A stretch of 45,751 bases of DNA from IMG/VR virus record IMGVR_UViG_3300009182_000100, positions 1 through 45,751 of that record. One strand, written 5' to 3'. The stretch is from a virus. The notes beneath the pieces were generated by a model. The model searched no databases. It saw only the letters and a list, made by a program, of their open reading frames with translations, and was not told the DNA's origin. A program made the translations under genes and the position numbers. Below are positions 37,999 to 45,208 of the stretch, in pieces; position 1 is the first letter of the stretch, and every line of letters starts with the position of its first letter.

Positions 37999-38925
37999 AT
38001 GACATTAAGCATAATTCCACCCGTACCAACGCATACAGGAAGAAAAGTAAAATACCTAAATAATCGAGATTTATTAGCAGAGATACATCGTAGCAAATGC
38101 TCTTTTTCATCATTTGCTAAACCAGAATACAGTCAACATGATATAATTTTGACTAATTTAGATAAAATTAATATCCGAACTGTGGCAGATGCTAAACGTA
38201 ATAAAGCAAAACGATTAGGAATAGCAAGTTTTGCCCTAGCAAGAGCAAGCGGCGATAAAAAAATTAAACTAAGCGAATGTATTCCGGACTATAAAACTGT
38301 AGACAAAACTAGTGTAGTATTTAGGATTATGTCATATGAACATATTCCATTAGCACCAGGAAGAAAGAAGACTACTAAAACAACTGCAGATAGTCATGAT
38401 AAAGTAAATTTTCCACCTTTTCAACATTGGAAATTTAATGACGAAGACGAATTAATATGTGTAGGTAAAAGTCATTGGAAAGGTACTGTGGAAAAAGGTA
38501 AGTTTTCAAAGGATCATGGACGCATTACTGAAAATCTGGGAAAGATGTACATCAAATTAAGCGAACGATATGCACAACGATCCAATTGGCGTGGATATAC
38601 GTATGTGGAGGAAATGCGCGGACAGGCAGTATTACAATTAAGTCAAATTGGATTACAATTTGACGAATCAAAATCAGAAAACCCATTTGCTTATTACACA
38701 GCCGCAGTTACTAATAGTTTTACTCGTGTATTGAACATTGAAAAGAAGAATCAAAATATTCGTGACGATATGTTAGAGTCACATGGGCTAACTCCAAGTT
38801 TAACTAGACAGAATCAGCAAGAGTACGCAGAAGAAAACGCACGGCAAGCAGAACTATACAAAAATTTCCGTATGCCGAAAAGCGAAGAAGAAAATCCCGA
38901 AGAAAACGAAGAAACTGACCTTTGA
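37999..38925 (+). CDS. 55: Late-transcription sigma factor, T4 gp55-like
   Basis: A gp55-like sigma factor, which directs host RNA polymerase to phage late promoters (TATAAATA in T4). The diagnostic region is residues ~180-255: LSERYAQRSNWRGYTYVEEM, GQAVLQLSQIGLQFDESKS, then NPFAYYTAAVTNSFTRVLN and EKKNQNIRDD, matching the sigma region-2-like core of the family. At 308 residues it is much longer than T4 gp55 (185), with an extra N-terminal ~150 residues of basic sequence, as in gp55 proteins of T4-like cyanophages (recollection). It has its own near-consensus host promoter, fitting early/middle expression, and is followed by gp47 and gp46 as in T4. Confidence 0.88.
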   Translation: MTLSIIPPVPTHTGRKVKYLNNRDLLAEIHRSKCSFSSFAKPEYSQHDIILTNLDKINIRTVADAKRNKAKRLGIASFALARASGDKKIKLSECIPDYKTVDKTSVVFRIMSYEHIPLAPGRKKTTKTTADSHDKVNFPPFQHWKFNDEDELICVGKSHWKGTVEKGKFSKDHGRITENLGKMYIKLSERYAQRSNWRGYTYVEEMRGQAVLQLSQIGLQFDESKSENPFAYYTAAVTNSFTRVLNIEKKNQNIRDDMLESHGLTPSLTRQNQQEYAEENARQAELYKNFRMPKSEEENPEENEETDL

Positions 38926-38950
38926 CTTTAGCCATTCTATCTGCTAAACT
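38922..38950 (+). promoter_or_regulatory. Sigma70-like promoter for gp47/gp46
   Basis: TTGACT at 38922-38927 overlaps the gp55 stop codon; after 17 bp comes TAAACT at 38945-38950. AGGGGA at 38958-38963 precedes ATG 38972. This would let the recombination genes be transcribed independently of gp55. Confidence 0.6.
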
Positions 38951-38971
38951 CGTTGTTAGGGGAATATTTTA

Positions 38972-39985
38972 ATGGCATTGTTTAAGAAAGTAGCAGTATT
39001 TACAGATTTACATGTTGGCCTAAAGTCAAATTCTGCAACCCATTTAAGAGATTGCGAAGAATTTGTTGATTGGTTTATTGATGAGGCTAAAAAAGCCAGG
39101 TGTGAAACTTGCATCTTCATGGGAGATTGGTCACACAATAGGAATAGTCTTAACTTGTTCACTCTCAATACCTCATTGAGTTTGTTAGAAAAACTAGGTG
39201 CAGCATTTGAACAGTTCTACTGGTTCCCAGGTAACCATGATTTGTTCTACAAAGACAAGCGTGACATTCATTCGAGTGCTTTTGGTCGGCACATTCCAGG
39301 CGTCACTGTTGTAGACAGTATATGGACCCGGGATGATGTTACACTTGTACCTTGGTTAATAGGTGATGAATGGAAAGGTATGAAGGACATTAAAAGCAAA
39401 TATATCTTTGGTCACTTTGAATTACCTAAGTTTTTTATGAACGCTATGGTACAAATGCCTGATCACGGAGAACTGAATGCTGAAGATTTTAACGGCCCCG
39501 ACTATATATTCAGCGGTCACTTCCACAAACGTCAAACTAGTAATCGAATAATATATATTGGTAATGCATTTCCACACAATTTCTCAGATACAGGGGATGA
39601 TAAACGTGGTATGATGACATTAGATTGGGGCGGAAAGCCTAATTTTATTGATTGGCCCAACTGTCCCAAGTATAGAACTGTAAAACTCAGTGATCTAATT
39701 GACGATGCTCCTAATATAATGAAATCAAAGATGCATATCAAAGTAAATCTTGACATTGATATTAGTTACGAAGAAGCAAACTTCATTAAAGAAACTTTTA
39801 TCCGAGATTATGATATACGTGAGATTAGTCTTATTCAAGATAAAACCAACATGGATGGCACTATTGAGGACAATCCAGATGCAACCTTTGAAAGTGTTGA
39901 CCAAATTGTCACTGAGCAGCTAATAAACATTGATAGTGATCAGTTTGACAAATCAACTTTATTAGAAATTTATAATAATCTATAA
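38972..39985 (+). CDS. 47: Recombination nuclease subunit gp47 (SbcD/Mre11-like)
   Basis: The nuclease half of the gp46/gp47 (SbcCD, Rad50-Mre11) complex, which resects DNA ends for recombination-dependent replication. Calcineurin-type metal-binding motifs appear in order: DLH at residues 12-14, GDW at 51-53, GNHD at 87-90, GHFE near 150, and SGHFHKR near 187. Its 337 residues match T4 gp47 (339). AGGGGA lies eight bases upstream of the ATG. Its stop overlaps the gp46 start as TAATG, implying coupled translation of the two partners. Confidence 0.95.
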   Translation: MALFKKVAVFTDLHVGLKSNSATHLRDCEEFVDWFIDEAKKARCETCIFMGDWSHNRNSLNLFTLNTSLSLLEKLGAAFEQFYWFPGNHDLFYKDKRDIHSSAFGRHIPGVTVVDSIWTRDDVTLVPWLIGDEWKGMKDIKSKYIFGHFELPKFFMNAMVQMPDHGELNAEDFNGPDYIFSGHFHKRQTSNRIIYIGNAFPHNFSDTGDDKRGMMTLDWGGKPNFIDWPNCPKYRTVKLSDLIDDAPNIMKSKMHIKVNLDIDISYEEANFIKETFIRDYDIREISLIQDKTNMDGTIEDNPDATFESVDQIVTEQLINIDSDQFDKSTLLEIYNNL

Positions 39986-41763
39986 TGTTTCACCTACAAA
40001 ATATAACTGTAAAAAATTTCCTGTCAGTGGGAAATCAAACACAAGCCGTTGACTTTGACAAGCAAGCATTAACACTGGTATTAGGATCTAACCTTGATCT
40101 AGGCGGAGATGATACCGGTTCTCGCAATGGTACCGGTAAAACTACCATTGTTAACGCATTATCGTATGCATTGTATGGTCAAGCCTTGACTAATATCAAA
40201 AGAGAAAACTTAATTAACAAAACTAACGGTAAGGCTATGTTAGTTACTGTTGAATTTAAGAAAAATAATACAAAATATCGAATCGAGCGGGGACGTAAAC
40301 CTAATTTATTAAAACTATTCGTTAATGACACTCAGTTAAAGACTGAAGAATCCGAAGATGACAGTCAGGGTGATAGTAGGGAAACACAAAAATCTATCGA
40401 ACGTATGCTGGAAATGTCGCATACGATGTTCAAACATCTAGTAGCACTCAATACATACACTGAGCCGTTCCTGTCTATGAAGGCGGCGGATCAACGTGAG
40501 ATCATAGAACAGCTACTTGGCATTACGTTGTTGTCAGAAAAGGCCGAAGCACTTAAATTATTAATAAAAGAAAATAAAGAATTGATCACTGTTGAACAGT
40601 ATAAAATAGAAGGCATCAAAGGTGCCAACGAAAATGTACAAAAAAGTATCGATAGTTTAGGTATTAAGAGTAGTGCCTGGGAAAATAAAAAGACTTCGGA
40701 TATAGAAAATATTGGTCGTGCTATGATGCGATTGGAAACAGTTGATATTGAAACAGAATTATCAGCACATGCCCAACTTAAACTTTGGTTTGAACACAAT
40801 ACAAAGATAACAAATCTTAATAAACAGCGGGCAACTTTGCAATCTGCTGTGGGTCAGGCTGAAAAAAATCTAACAAAGTATACACGAGAATTAGGAAGTC
40901 TAGCAAACAAAACATGTCACGCATGTGAACAAGAACTTCATGATCATAAACATGAAGAAATGACCAATAATGCTACGCAACATTTGGTCGAAGCAACAAA
41001 ATACTTTGATAAAGTATCAATAGACTTAGAAAAGATTGTAGATGAAATAGGTACAGGCGAGATTTCTAGACGTCCGCAGACATTTTATGAAACTGAGGCA
41101 GAGGCATTAGGTCATAAAAACAATTTAGATAGTCTTGAAAAAAGTTTAACTAATAGAATTGACGAATTAAATCCATATGAAGAACAAATAGAAGAATTAA
41201 AAAAGACTGCTATTCAAGAAATCAATTGGGATATTATCAATACATTAACTAAACTTAAAGATCATCAAGATTTTTTGTATAAGTTATTAACTAATAAAGA
41301 TAGTTTTATCCGTAAAAAGATTATTGATCAAAATTTAAGTTATTTGAACAAACGATTAAGCTATTATATCGATAAACTCGGACTACCACACATTGTTATT
41401 TTTCAAAATGACCTAACTGTTGAGATCGCACAACTAGGACAAGATTTAGATTTTGATAATCTTAGCAGGGGTGAACGTAATCGATTAATTTTAAGTATTA
41501 GCTTTGCGTTTCGTGATGTTTGGGAAAGATTATATCAGGGCATTAATTTATTGTTTATTGATGAATTAGTAGATGCCGGTATGGATAGTGCAGGGGTTGA
41601 AAGCGCATTAGCAGTTTTGAAAAAAATGGCTAGAGAACGAAATAAGAATATATACTTGATATCGCACAAGGATGAATTGATTGGCAGAGTGAATAATGTA
41701 TTGCGTGTGGTTAAAGAAAACGGATTTACTTCATATTCAAACGATGTAGACTATGTCGACTGA
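39985..41763 (+). CDS. 46: Recombination ATPase gp46 (SbcC/Rad50-like)
   Basis: The ATPase half of the gp46/gp47 end-processing complex. Walker A is GSRNGTGKTT at residues 45-54 (Lys52). Long coiled coils run from about 190 to 440 around a zinc hook CHAC (Cys311, Cys314). The ABC signature LSRGER is at 493-498 and Walker B LLFIDE at 522-527, followed by the switch His in LISHKDE. Length 592 residues, close to T4 gp46 (560). The start is coupled to gp47 (TAATG) and its last 11 bases overlap the next small gene. Confidence 0.96.
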   Translation: MFHLQNITVKNFLSVGNQTQAVDFDKQALTLVLGSNLDLGGDDTGSRNGTGKTTIVNALSYALYGQALTNIKRENLINKTNGKAMLVTVEFKKNNTKYRIERGRKPNLLKLFVNDTQLKTEESEDDSQGDSRETQKSIERMLEMSHTMFKHLVALNTYTEPFLSMKAADQREIIEQLLGITLLSEKAEALKLLIKENKELITVEQYKIEGIKGANENVQKSIDSLGIKSSAWENKKTSDIENIGRAMMRLETVDIETELSAHAQLKLWFEHNTKITNLNKQRATLQSAVGQAEKNLTKYTRELGSLANKTCHACEQELHDHKHEEMTNNATQHLVEATKYFDKVSIDLEKIVDEIGTGEISRRPQTFYETEAEALGHKNNLDSLEKSLTNRIDELNPYEEQIEELKKTAIQEINWDIINTLTKLKDHQDFLYKLLTNKDSFIRKKIIDQNLSYLNKRLSYYIDKLGLPHIVIFQNDLTVEIAQLGQDLDFDNLSRGERNRLILSISFAFRDVWERLYQGINLLFIDELVDAGMDSAGVESALAVLKKMARERNKNIYLISHKDELIGRVNNVLRVVKENGFTSYSNDVDYVD

Positions 41764-42043
41764 AGAACTAATTAAGTATAAGGATATGTATTCGCAACTT
41801 ATGTCAGAAGTAGTTAAGTTGCACAATACACATCTGGTGTTTATTAAAAGTTTGGGGAGAGATTCTGGAGAAATGACCAGAAGACACATCCGTCAAATTG
41901 AAAGTATTTCAACACAAATGAAAAAACAAGGGATAAAGGTTTACAGAGAGAATTTAATAAATGTAAAAGCTGCGGAAAAAGCTGAAAAAGCTAGAATCAA
42001 AGCAATCCCAAAAAAACGTGGAAGACCACCTAAAGGAAGATAA
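41753..42043 (+). CDS. Small basic protein with C-terminal AT-hook-like motif (96 aa)
   Basis: A 96-residue, helical, strongly basic protein. The C-terminal KKRGRPPKGR matches the AT-hook core (RGRP), which inserts in the minor groove of AT-rich DNA. The N-terminal ~75 residues look like a helical, possibly coiled-coil region (ELIKYKDMYSQLMSEVVKLH). It overlaps the gp46 end by 11 bases and stops directly before the next ATG. DNA binding is inferred from the motif; the function in replication or packaging is not known. Confidence 0.72.
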   Translation: MSTEELIKYKDMYSQLMSEVVKLHNTHLVFIKSLGRDSGEMTRRHIRQIESISTQMKKQGIKVYRENLINVKAAEKAEKARIKAIPKKRGRPPKGR

Positions 42044-42238
42044 ATGTCATCAACACAACAAATTAAAGATCAAATGGAAGAATTTCTCGTAGAGGACGCA
42101 AAGTTTACAGCAGGTAATGCTGCTGCAGGTACTCGCGCACGTAAGGCATTGGGCGAACTAGCTAAAGCTGTAAAAGCTCGTCGAAATGAAATTACTGCTG
42201 AGAAGAATGCCCGCAAGGAAGCCAAGGTAACAACATAA
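42044..42238 (+). CDS. Hc1/histone H1-like small protein (64 aa)
   Basis: A 64-residue helical, basic protein with AKFTAGNAAAGTRARKALGE and LAKAVKARRNEITAE. The G-N-x-A-A-G-T-R-A-R-K-A-L pattern is that of the Hc1 histone H1-like family of bacterial nucleoid proteins. It may coat or condense DNA, or modulate recombination with gp46/47. The start ATG follows the previous stop immediately, with AAAGGAAG upstream as ribosome site. Family likeness is strong by eye; the phage role is inferred. Confidence 0.75.
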   Translation: MSSTQQIKDQMEEFLVEDAKFTAGNAAAGTRARKALGELAKAVKARRNEITAEKNARKEAKVTT

Positions 42239-42241
42239 TCT

Positions 42242-42670
42242 ATGACTTGGTACCATAAAGGTGTAATAGTTACAGAACTGCCTGAAGATTGTGTGGGGTT
42301 TGTTTATCTTATCTCATGTAACACCTCTGGTAGGCTCTATGTTGGCAAAAAATTAGCAAAATTTGCAAAAACAACCTATAAGACTGTACAATTAAAAAAT
42401 GGTACCAAAAAGAAAAAGAAGATCCGAAGCAAAATTAATTCGGACTGGCAAACATATTGGTCTAGTTCAGATGAACTTAAAAAAGATATTGAGTCTCTCG
42501 GGCAGGAAAATTTTACAAGAGAAATATTATTTTATTGTAAAAGCAAAAGTGAATGTACTTATATAGAAGCAAGAACCCAGTTTGAAAGAAAAGTATTGGA
42601 ATCAGATGATTATTATAATGGACAGATAAGTTGCAGGATACACCAGTCTCATATAAAAGGCAAGATTTGA
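42242..42670 (+). CDS. GIY-YIG-like nuclease (142 aa)
   Basis: A small protein built around a GIY-YIG fold: GFVYLI at ~residues 20-25 and LYVGKK at ~34-39 correspond to the two motifs, with a following basic insertion (NGTKKKKKIRSK) and a C-terminal helix containing YIEARTQFE, where the Glu is a candidate metal ligand. It ends in YYNGQISCRIHQSHI. Similar short proteins recur in T4-like phages (recollection). It lies three bases after the Hc1-like gene but has no clear Shine-Dalgarno. Its nuclease target is unknown. Confidence 0.7.
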   Translation: MTWYHKGVIVTELPEDCVGFVYLISCNTSGRLYVGKKLAKFAKTTYKTVQLKNGTKKKKKIRSKINSDWQTYWSSSDELKKDIESLGQENFTREILFYCKSKSECTYIEARTQFERKVLESDDYYNGQISCRIHQSHIKGKI

Positions 42671-42738
42671 TAAATATTAGTGCCAGTCGCGATGCGTCAA
42701 CATCCACTGACTCTAACAGTTATGAAGGAACTATCAGC

Positions 42739-43362
42739 ATGCCTATTTACCTCTATGTAAAAACCCACAACAAAACTGGGTTAAAATATCTCGGCAAGAC
42801 TATTTCTATCGATCCGCATTTATATCAAGGTTCGGGCACCGTTTGGAGGCGTCATATCAAAAAACACGGATATGATGTAACTACTGAAATTTTGCTCGAG
42901 ACTACTAATCCATCTGAAATCAAAGAAGCTGGGATATACTATTCAAATTTATGGAATATTGTAGAATCTAAAAATTTTGCTAACATAGTCCCCGAAATGG
43001 GAGATGGTGGTGCGATGCCATGGTCTGTTGAAAGTAGACAAAAACTATCTAACACAAACAAAGGCAGAACATACACCGACGAAACTAAAAAGAAGTATTC
43101 AGAAGCACAAAAAAAACAATCACATCATTTAAGTAAAAAAACAAAAGAATATCTAGAAATTCCAGAAAATTACAAAAAAAGATGTAACCAACTAGCAGCT
43201 AATTGGAATATTCCAGGATACCGAGAACGGATGTCTAAGAAAATGTCCTCTCTAAAATGGTGTAACGACGGTATTAGAAATTATCGAAAGTCTGTTATTC
43301 CAGAAGGAATGGTTGCGGGTAAGTTACATCGACATGGCTCCCACATTATAAACAAAATTTAA
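42739..43362 (+). CDS. GIY-YIG homing-type endonuclease with NUMOD3-like repeats
   Basis: A homing-type endonuclease of ~207 residues from ATG 42739. GIY-YIG motifs are PIYLYV and KYLGKT, with a downstream Glu in EAGIYYSNLWN. The C-terminal half has NUMOD3-like DNA-binding modules: RQKLSNTNKGRTYTDETKKK and a second around QKKQSHHLSKKTKEY. The frame stays open upstream to 42631, but that start overlaps the previous gene; I prefer 42739 because AAGGA at 42725-42729 is well spaced and the GIY motif then begins at residue 3. No interrupted gene is visible around it, so it may be free-standing. The structured non-coding segment follows immediately. Confidence 0.8.
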   Translation: MPIYLYVKTHNKTGLKYLGKTISIDPHLYQGSGTVWRRHIKKHGYDVTTEILLETTNPSEIKEAGIYYSNLWNIVESKNFANIVPEMGDGGAMPWSVESRQKLSNTNKGRTYTDETKKKYSEAQKKQSHHLSKKTKEYLEIPENYKKRCNQLAANWNIPGYRERMSKKMSSLKWCNDGIRNYRKSVIPEGMVAGKLHRHGSHIINKI

Positions 43363-43786
43363 TCGGTATAAAGCTCGCACCTGCTAATTTCTGGTGCCCG
43401 GATACCTGGATCTAAGATCACAGGGAGGGAAATCTCTTGCCGATAAGAGTGCTCATCTACTACCCGAAAGGATGAAGATCGCATAATTGCTTGCGGTTTA
43501 GATGTTTGAAGATAAAGAATAAGCAAAATGAAGGGATAGTATGCCCTACGTTTATGTATATGTTAGTGTATATACATAAGCCGCCGCTGGATAAAGACGC
43601 TGCTCGTGGTACAGGCCAACCGCCACTGTAATGCAGTAACACTAAGTGATATGTTCAACTCGAATAATGTTTCTTTGCCCTACCTGGGCAAAGTGTGACT
43701 GAACAATCTGAATAATATTAAATATCCTCTTCGAAGATAATAAATGCTCTGAGTGTAAGCGAAAGAGCAAATGAACGCAGTTCATT
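43363..43786 (+). ncRNA. Candidate structured non-coding RNA (gene-free segment 43363-43817)
   Basis: The only stretch over 300 bases without a gene. It is visibly more GC-rich than its surroundings (about half G+C in 43381-43440 by hand count) and packed with inverted repeats: GCACC/GGTGC (43377-43381, 43393-43397); CCTGGATC/GATC-a-CAGG (43405-43424); CTCTT/AAGAG (43434-43438, 43445-43449); a 10-bp perfect stem TTATGTATAT/ATATACATAA (43552-43561, 43570-43579); TGTTCA/TGAACA enclosing TTTGCCC/GGGCAAA (43652-43705); and AAATGAAC/GTTCATTT (43769-43787). No open frame of note covers it. It could be a free-standing phage RNA, part of a group I-like element with the endonuclease, or a long structured leader. 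Boundaries and strand are inferred. Confidence 0.45.
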
Positions 43787-43794
43787 TATAAATA
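43787..43794 (+). promoter_or_regulatory. T4-late-type promoter box TATAAATA
   Basis: A perfect T4 late -10 box, TATAAATA, 23 bases upstream of ATG 43818. It follows the AAATGAAC/GTTCATTT hairpin directly. A gp55-like sigma factor is encoded in this window, so late transcription of the downstream genes is plausible. AGGA (43807-43810) is the ribosome site. Confidence 0.6.
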
Positions 43795-43817
43795 ACAAAT
43801 ACATTCAGGACATTCAT

Positions 43818-45197
43818 ATGGACATGCACCAATTATCTGCTAGGTTAAGACAAATAGAAAATTCTCCTAAGCAATCTATATTTGAAAGTATAGGGCAAGG
43901 CGATCAATATTTTCGTACTTGGGAAAGGGATATTCACCCTGTACTATGTGAAGTTGCATTACAACCTGATCAAATTCAACAACTATTTAAAAGCATAGAA
44001 ACAGGTGCAGGTAGAAGTATGCTAGGCAAAGCAGGTGATGCTGTCAAGGGTGCTGCGGATAAAATTAGTGATGTGTGGTTTAATAAGTTTGGAGGTATGC
44101 TACAAAGTAGTGGTCCTGTTCAAGCATTTGATCAAAAGTTTGAAGAAATTAAAGCAAGTATTGCAGCAAAGAATCCTGAACTAGCTGCAAAGTTAGCCAA
44201 GTATGGTGAGTTTGCAAAAGCAAATCCCAAGCTACACAAATTCTTATTAGGCATTGCAGGTTCAGCAGCAGCCGCATTAGGTGTAGCAGTTGCAGGTGGT
44301 ATTGGTGCAGGGGCGTTAGCAGTAGGCACAGGAACTGGAATTGCTGTGGGTATTGTTAACATTGCTGACCGTTTATTGCAGGGTCAGAAAGCTAGCACAG
44401 CAATTGGTCGTGGTGCCACAGCAGGTGCTGTAGCTGGAGTAACAGCAGCCGCAATGACTGGTATCGGTAAATGGGCCGCAGGTCTGCGTGAAAAAGTAAT
44501 ACCGATCGGTGATACTGGACTTGAACAAATAAGTTATAAGGCAACACGAAAGTTGAGTTCGTTTGGTATGGAACATACTGAGATGACTCAAGGGTTTAAT
44601 GTTACTGTTGATAAAGATGCTGCAATGGCAATTAAATCGGCTGTGAATGCTATGCAGAATGGTGATAGCTCAGCATTCAGTCAACTCCAAGATGTTGCTC
44701 TATTGATCCATTCTGCAGATTACAAAGCACGAATGAAAGATATTGCAGGTGCTGCTAAGGACCTTGCATTTAACAACGACAGCCTGTTGCAGTGGATCAA
44801 AGGCCTAACGCAGGCAGCATCGTCCATTGGCGGAGCAGTAGCAGGACAGGCCGCTGGAGAGAAACCTGCACCGGTAAAAGAATCATTAAACAGAAATCAA
44901 TTAAACGAATTATTTGGCATCACGGGCAACAAGGTAGATGCTAGAACATTAGAGAAAGCCTGGACAAAAGCAGATAGTCCAACTGACAGTGAAGAAGTCG
45001 CCAAAATATTACAAAGTGCAGGAGTTGATCCTACTGTAATTTCTAAAGCATACACAGATATGTCACTACCGGCACCTGTAGGTAATGTTGAACCAACAAT
45101 GAATGCAGAACCGGTAAATATTAAAGACATTCTTGATCAAATATTAAAATTATTGCCTCCAGATCAACAACAAGTATTAGCATATCTTAAGAAATAA
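43818..45197 (+). CDS. Gly/Ala-rich protein with hydrophobic core (459 aa), unknown
   Basis: An unrecognised 459-residue protein. Residues ~1-130 are helical and charged. Residues ~140-225 form a long Gly/Ala-rich hydrophobic stretch (FLLGIAGSAAAALGVAVAGG, TGTGIAVGIVNIADRLL, ATAGAVAGVTAAAMTG), which could span membranes or form glycine-zipper helices. Residues ~350-459 are polar, including NRNQLNELFGITG and ILKLLPPDQQQVLAYL. A late-type TATAAATA box and AGGA precede the ATG. It may be an internal or ejected virion protein, or a membrane-active one; nothing decides between these. Confidence 0.65.
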   Translation: MDMHQLSARLRQIENSPKQSIFESIGQGDQYFRTWERDIHPVLCEVALQPDQIQQLFKSIETGAGRSMLGKAGDAVKGAADKISDVWFNKFGGMLQSSGPVQAFDQKFEEIKASIAAKNPELAAKLAKYGEFAKANPKLHKFLLGIAGSAAAALGVAVAGGIGAGALAVGTGTGIAVGIVNIADRLLQGQKASTAIGRGATAGAVAGVTAAAMTGIGKWAAGLREKVIPIGDTGLEQISYKATRKLSSFGMEHTEMTQGFNVTVDKDAAMAIKSAVNAMQNGDSSAFSQLQDVALLIHSADYKARMKDIAGAAKDLAFNNDSLLQWIKGLTQAASSIGGAVAGQAAGEKPAPVKESLNRNQLNELFGITGNKVDARTLEKAWTKADSPTDSEEVAKILQSAGVDPTVISKAYTDMSLPAPVGNVEPTMNAEPVNIKDILDQILKLLPPDQQQVLAYLKK

Positions 45198-45208
45198 TAG
45201 GAACTTAT

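Noticed and set aside
42631-42738. Upstream in-frame start for the NUMOD3 endonuclease
   Set aside because: It would overlap the previous gene by 40 bases and add a Ser-rich leader before the GIY motif; the ATG at 42739 has a better ribosome site.
43619-43632. CCGCCACTGTAA resembling a cobalamin riboswitch core
   Set aside because: The other conserved boxes of that riboswitch are missing and no cobalamin-related gene follows.
43363-43817. Group I or group II intron, or tmRNA
   Set aside because: I found no convincing group I P/Q/R/S core, no domain V hairpin, no tRNA-like acceptor end and no split exon; kept only as an alternative for the unknown RNA.
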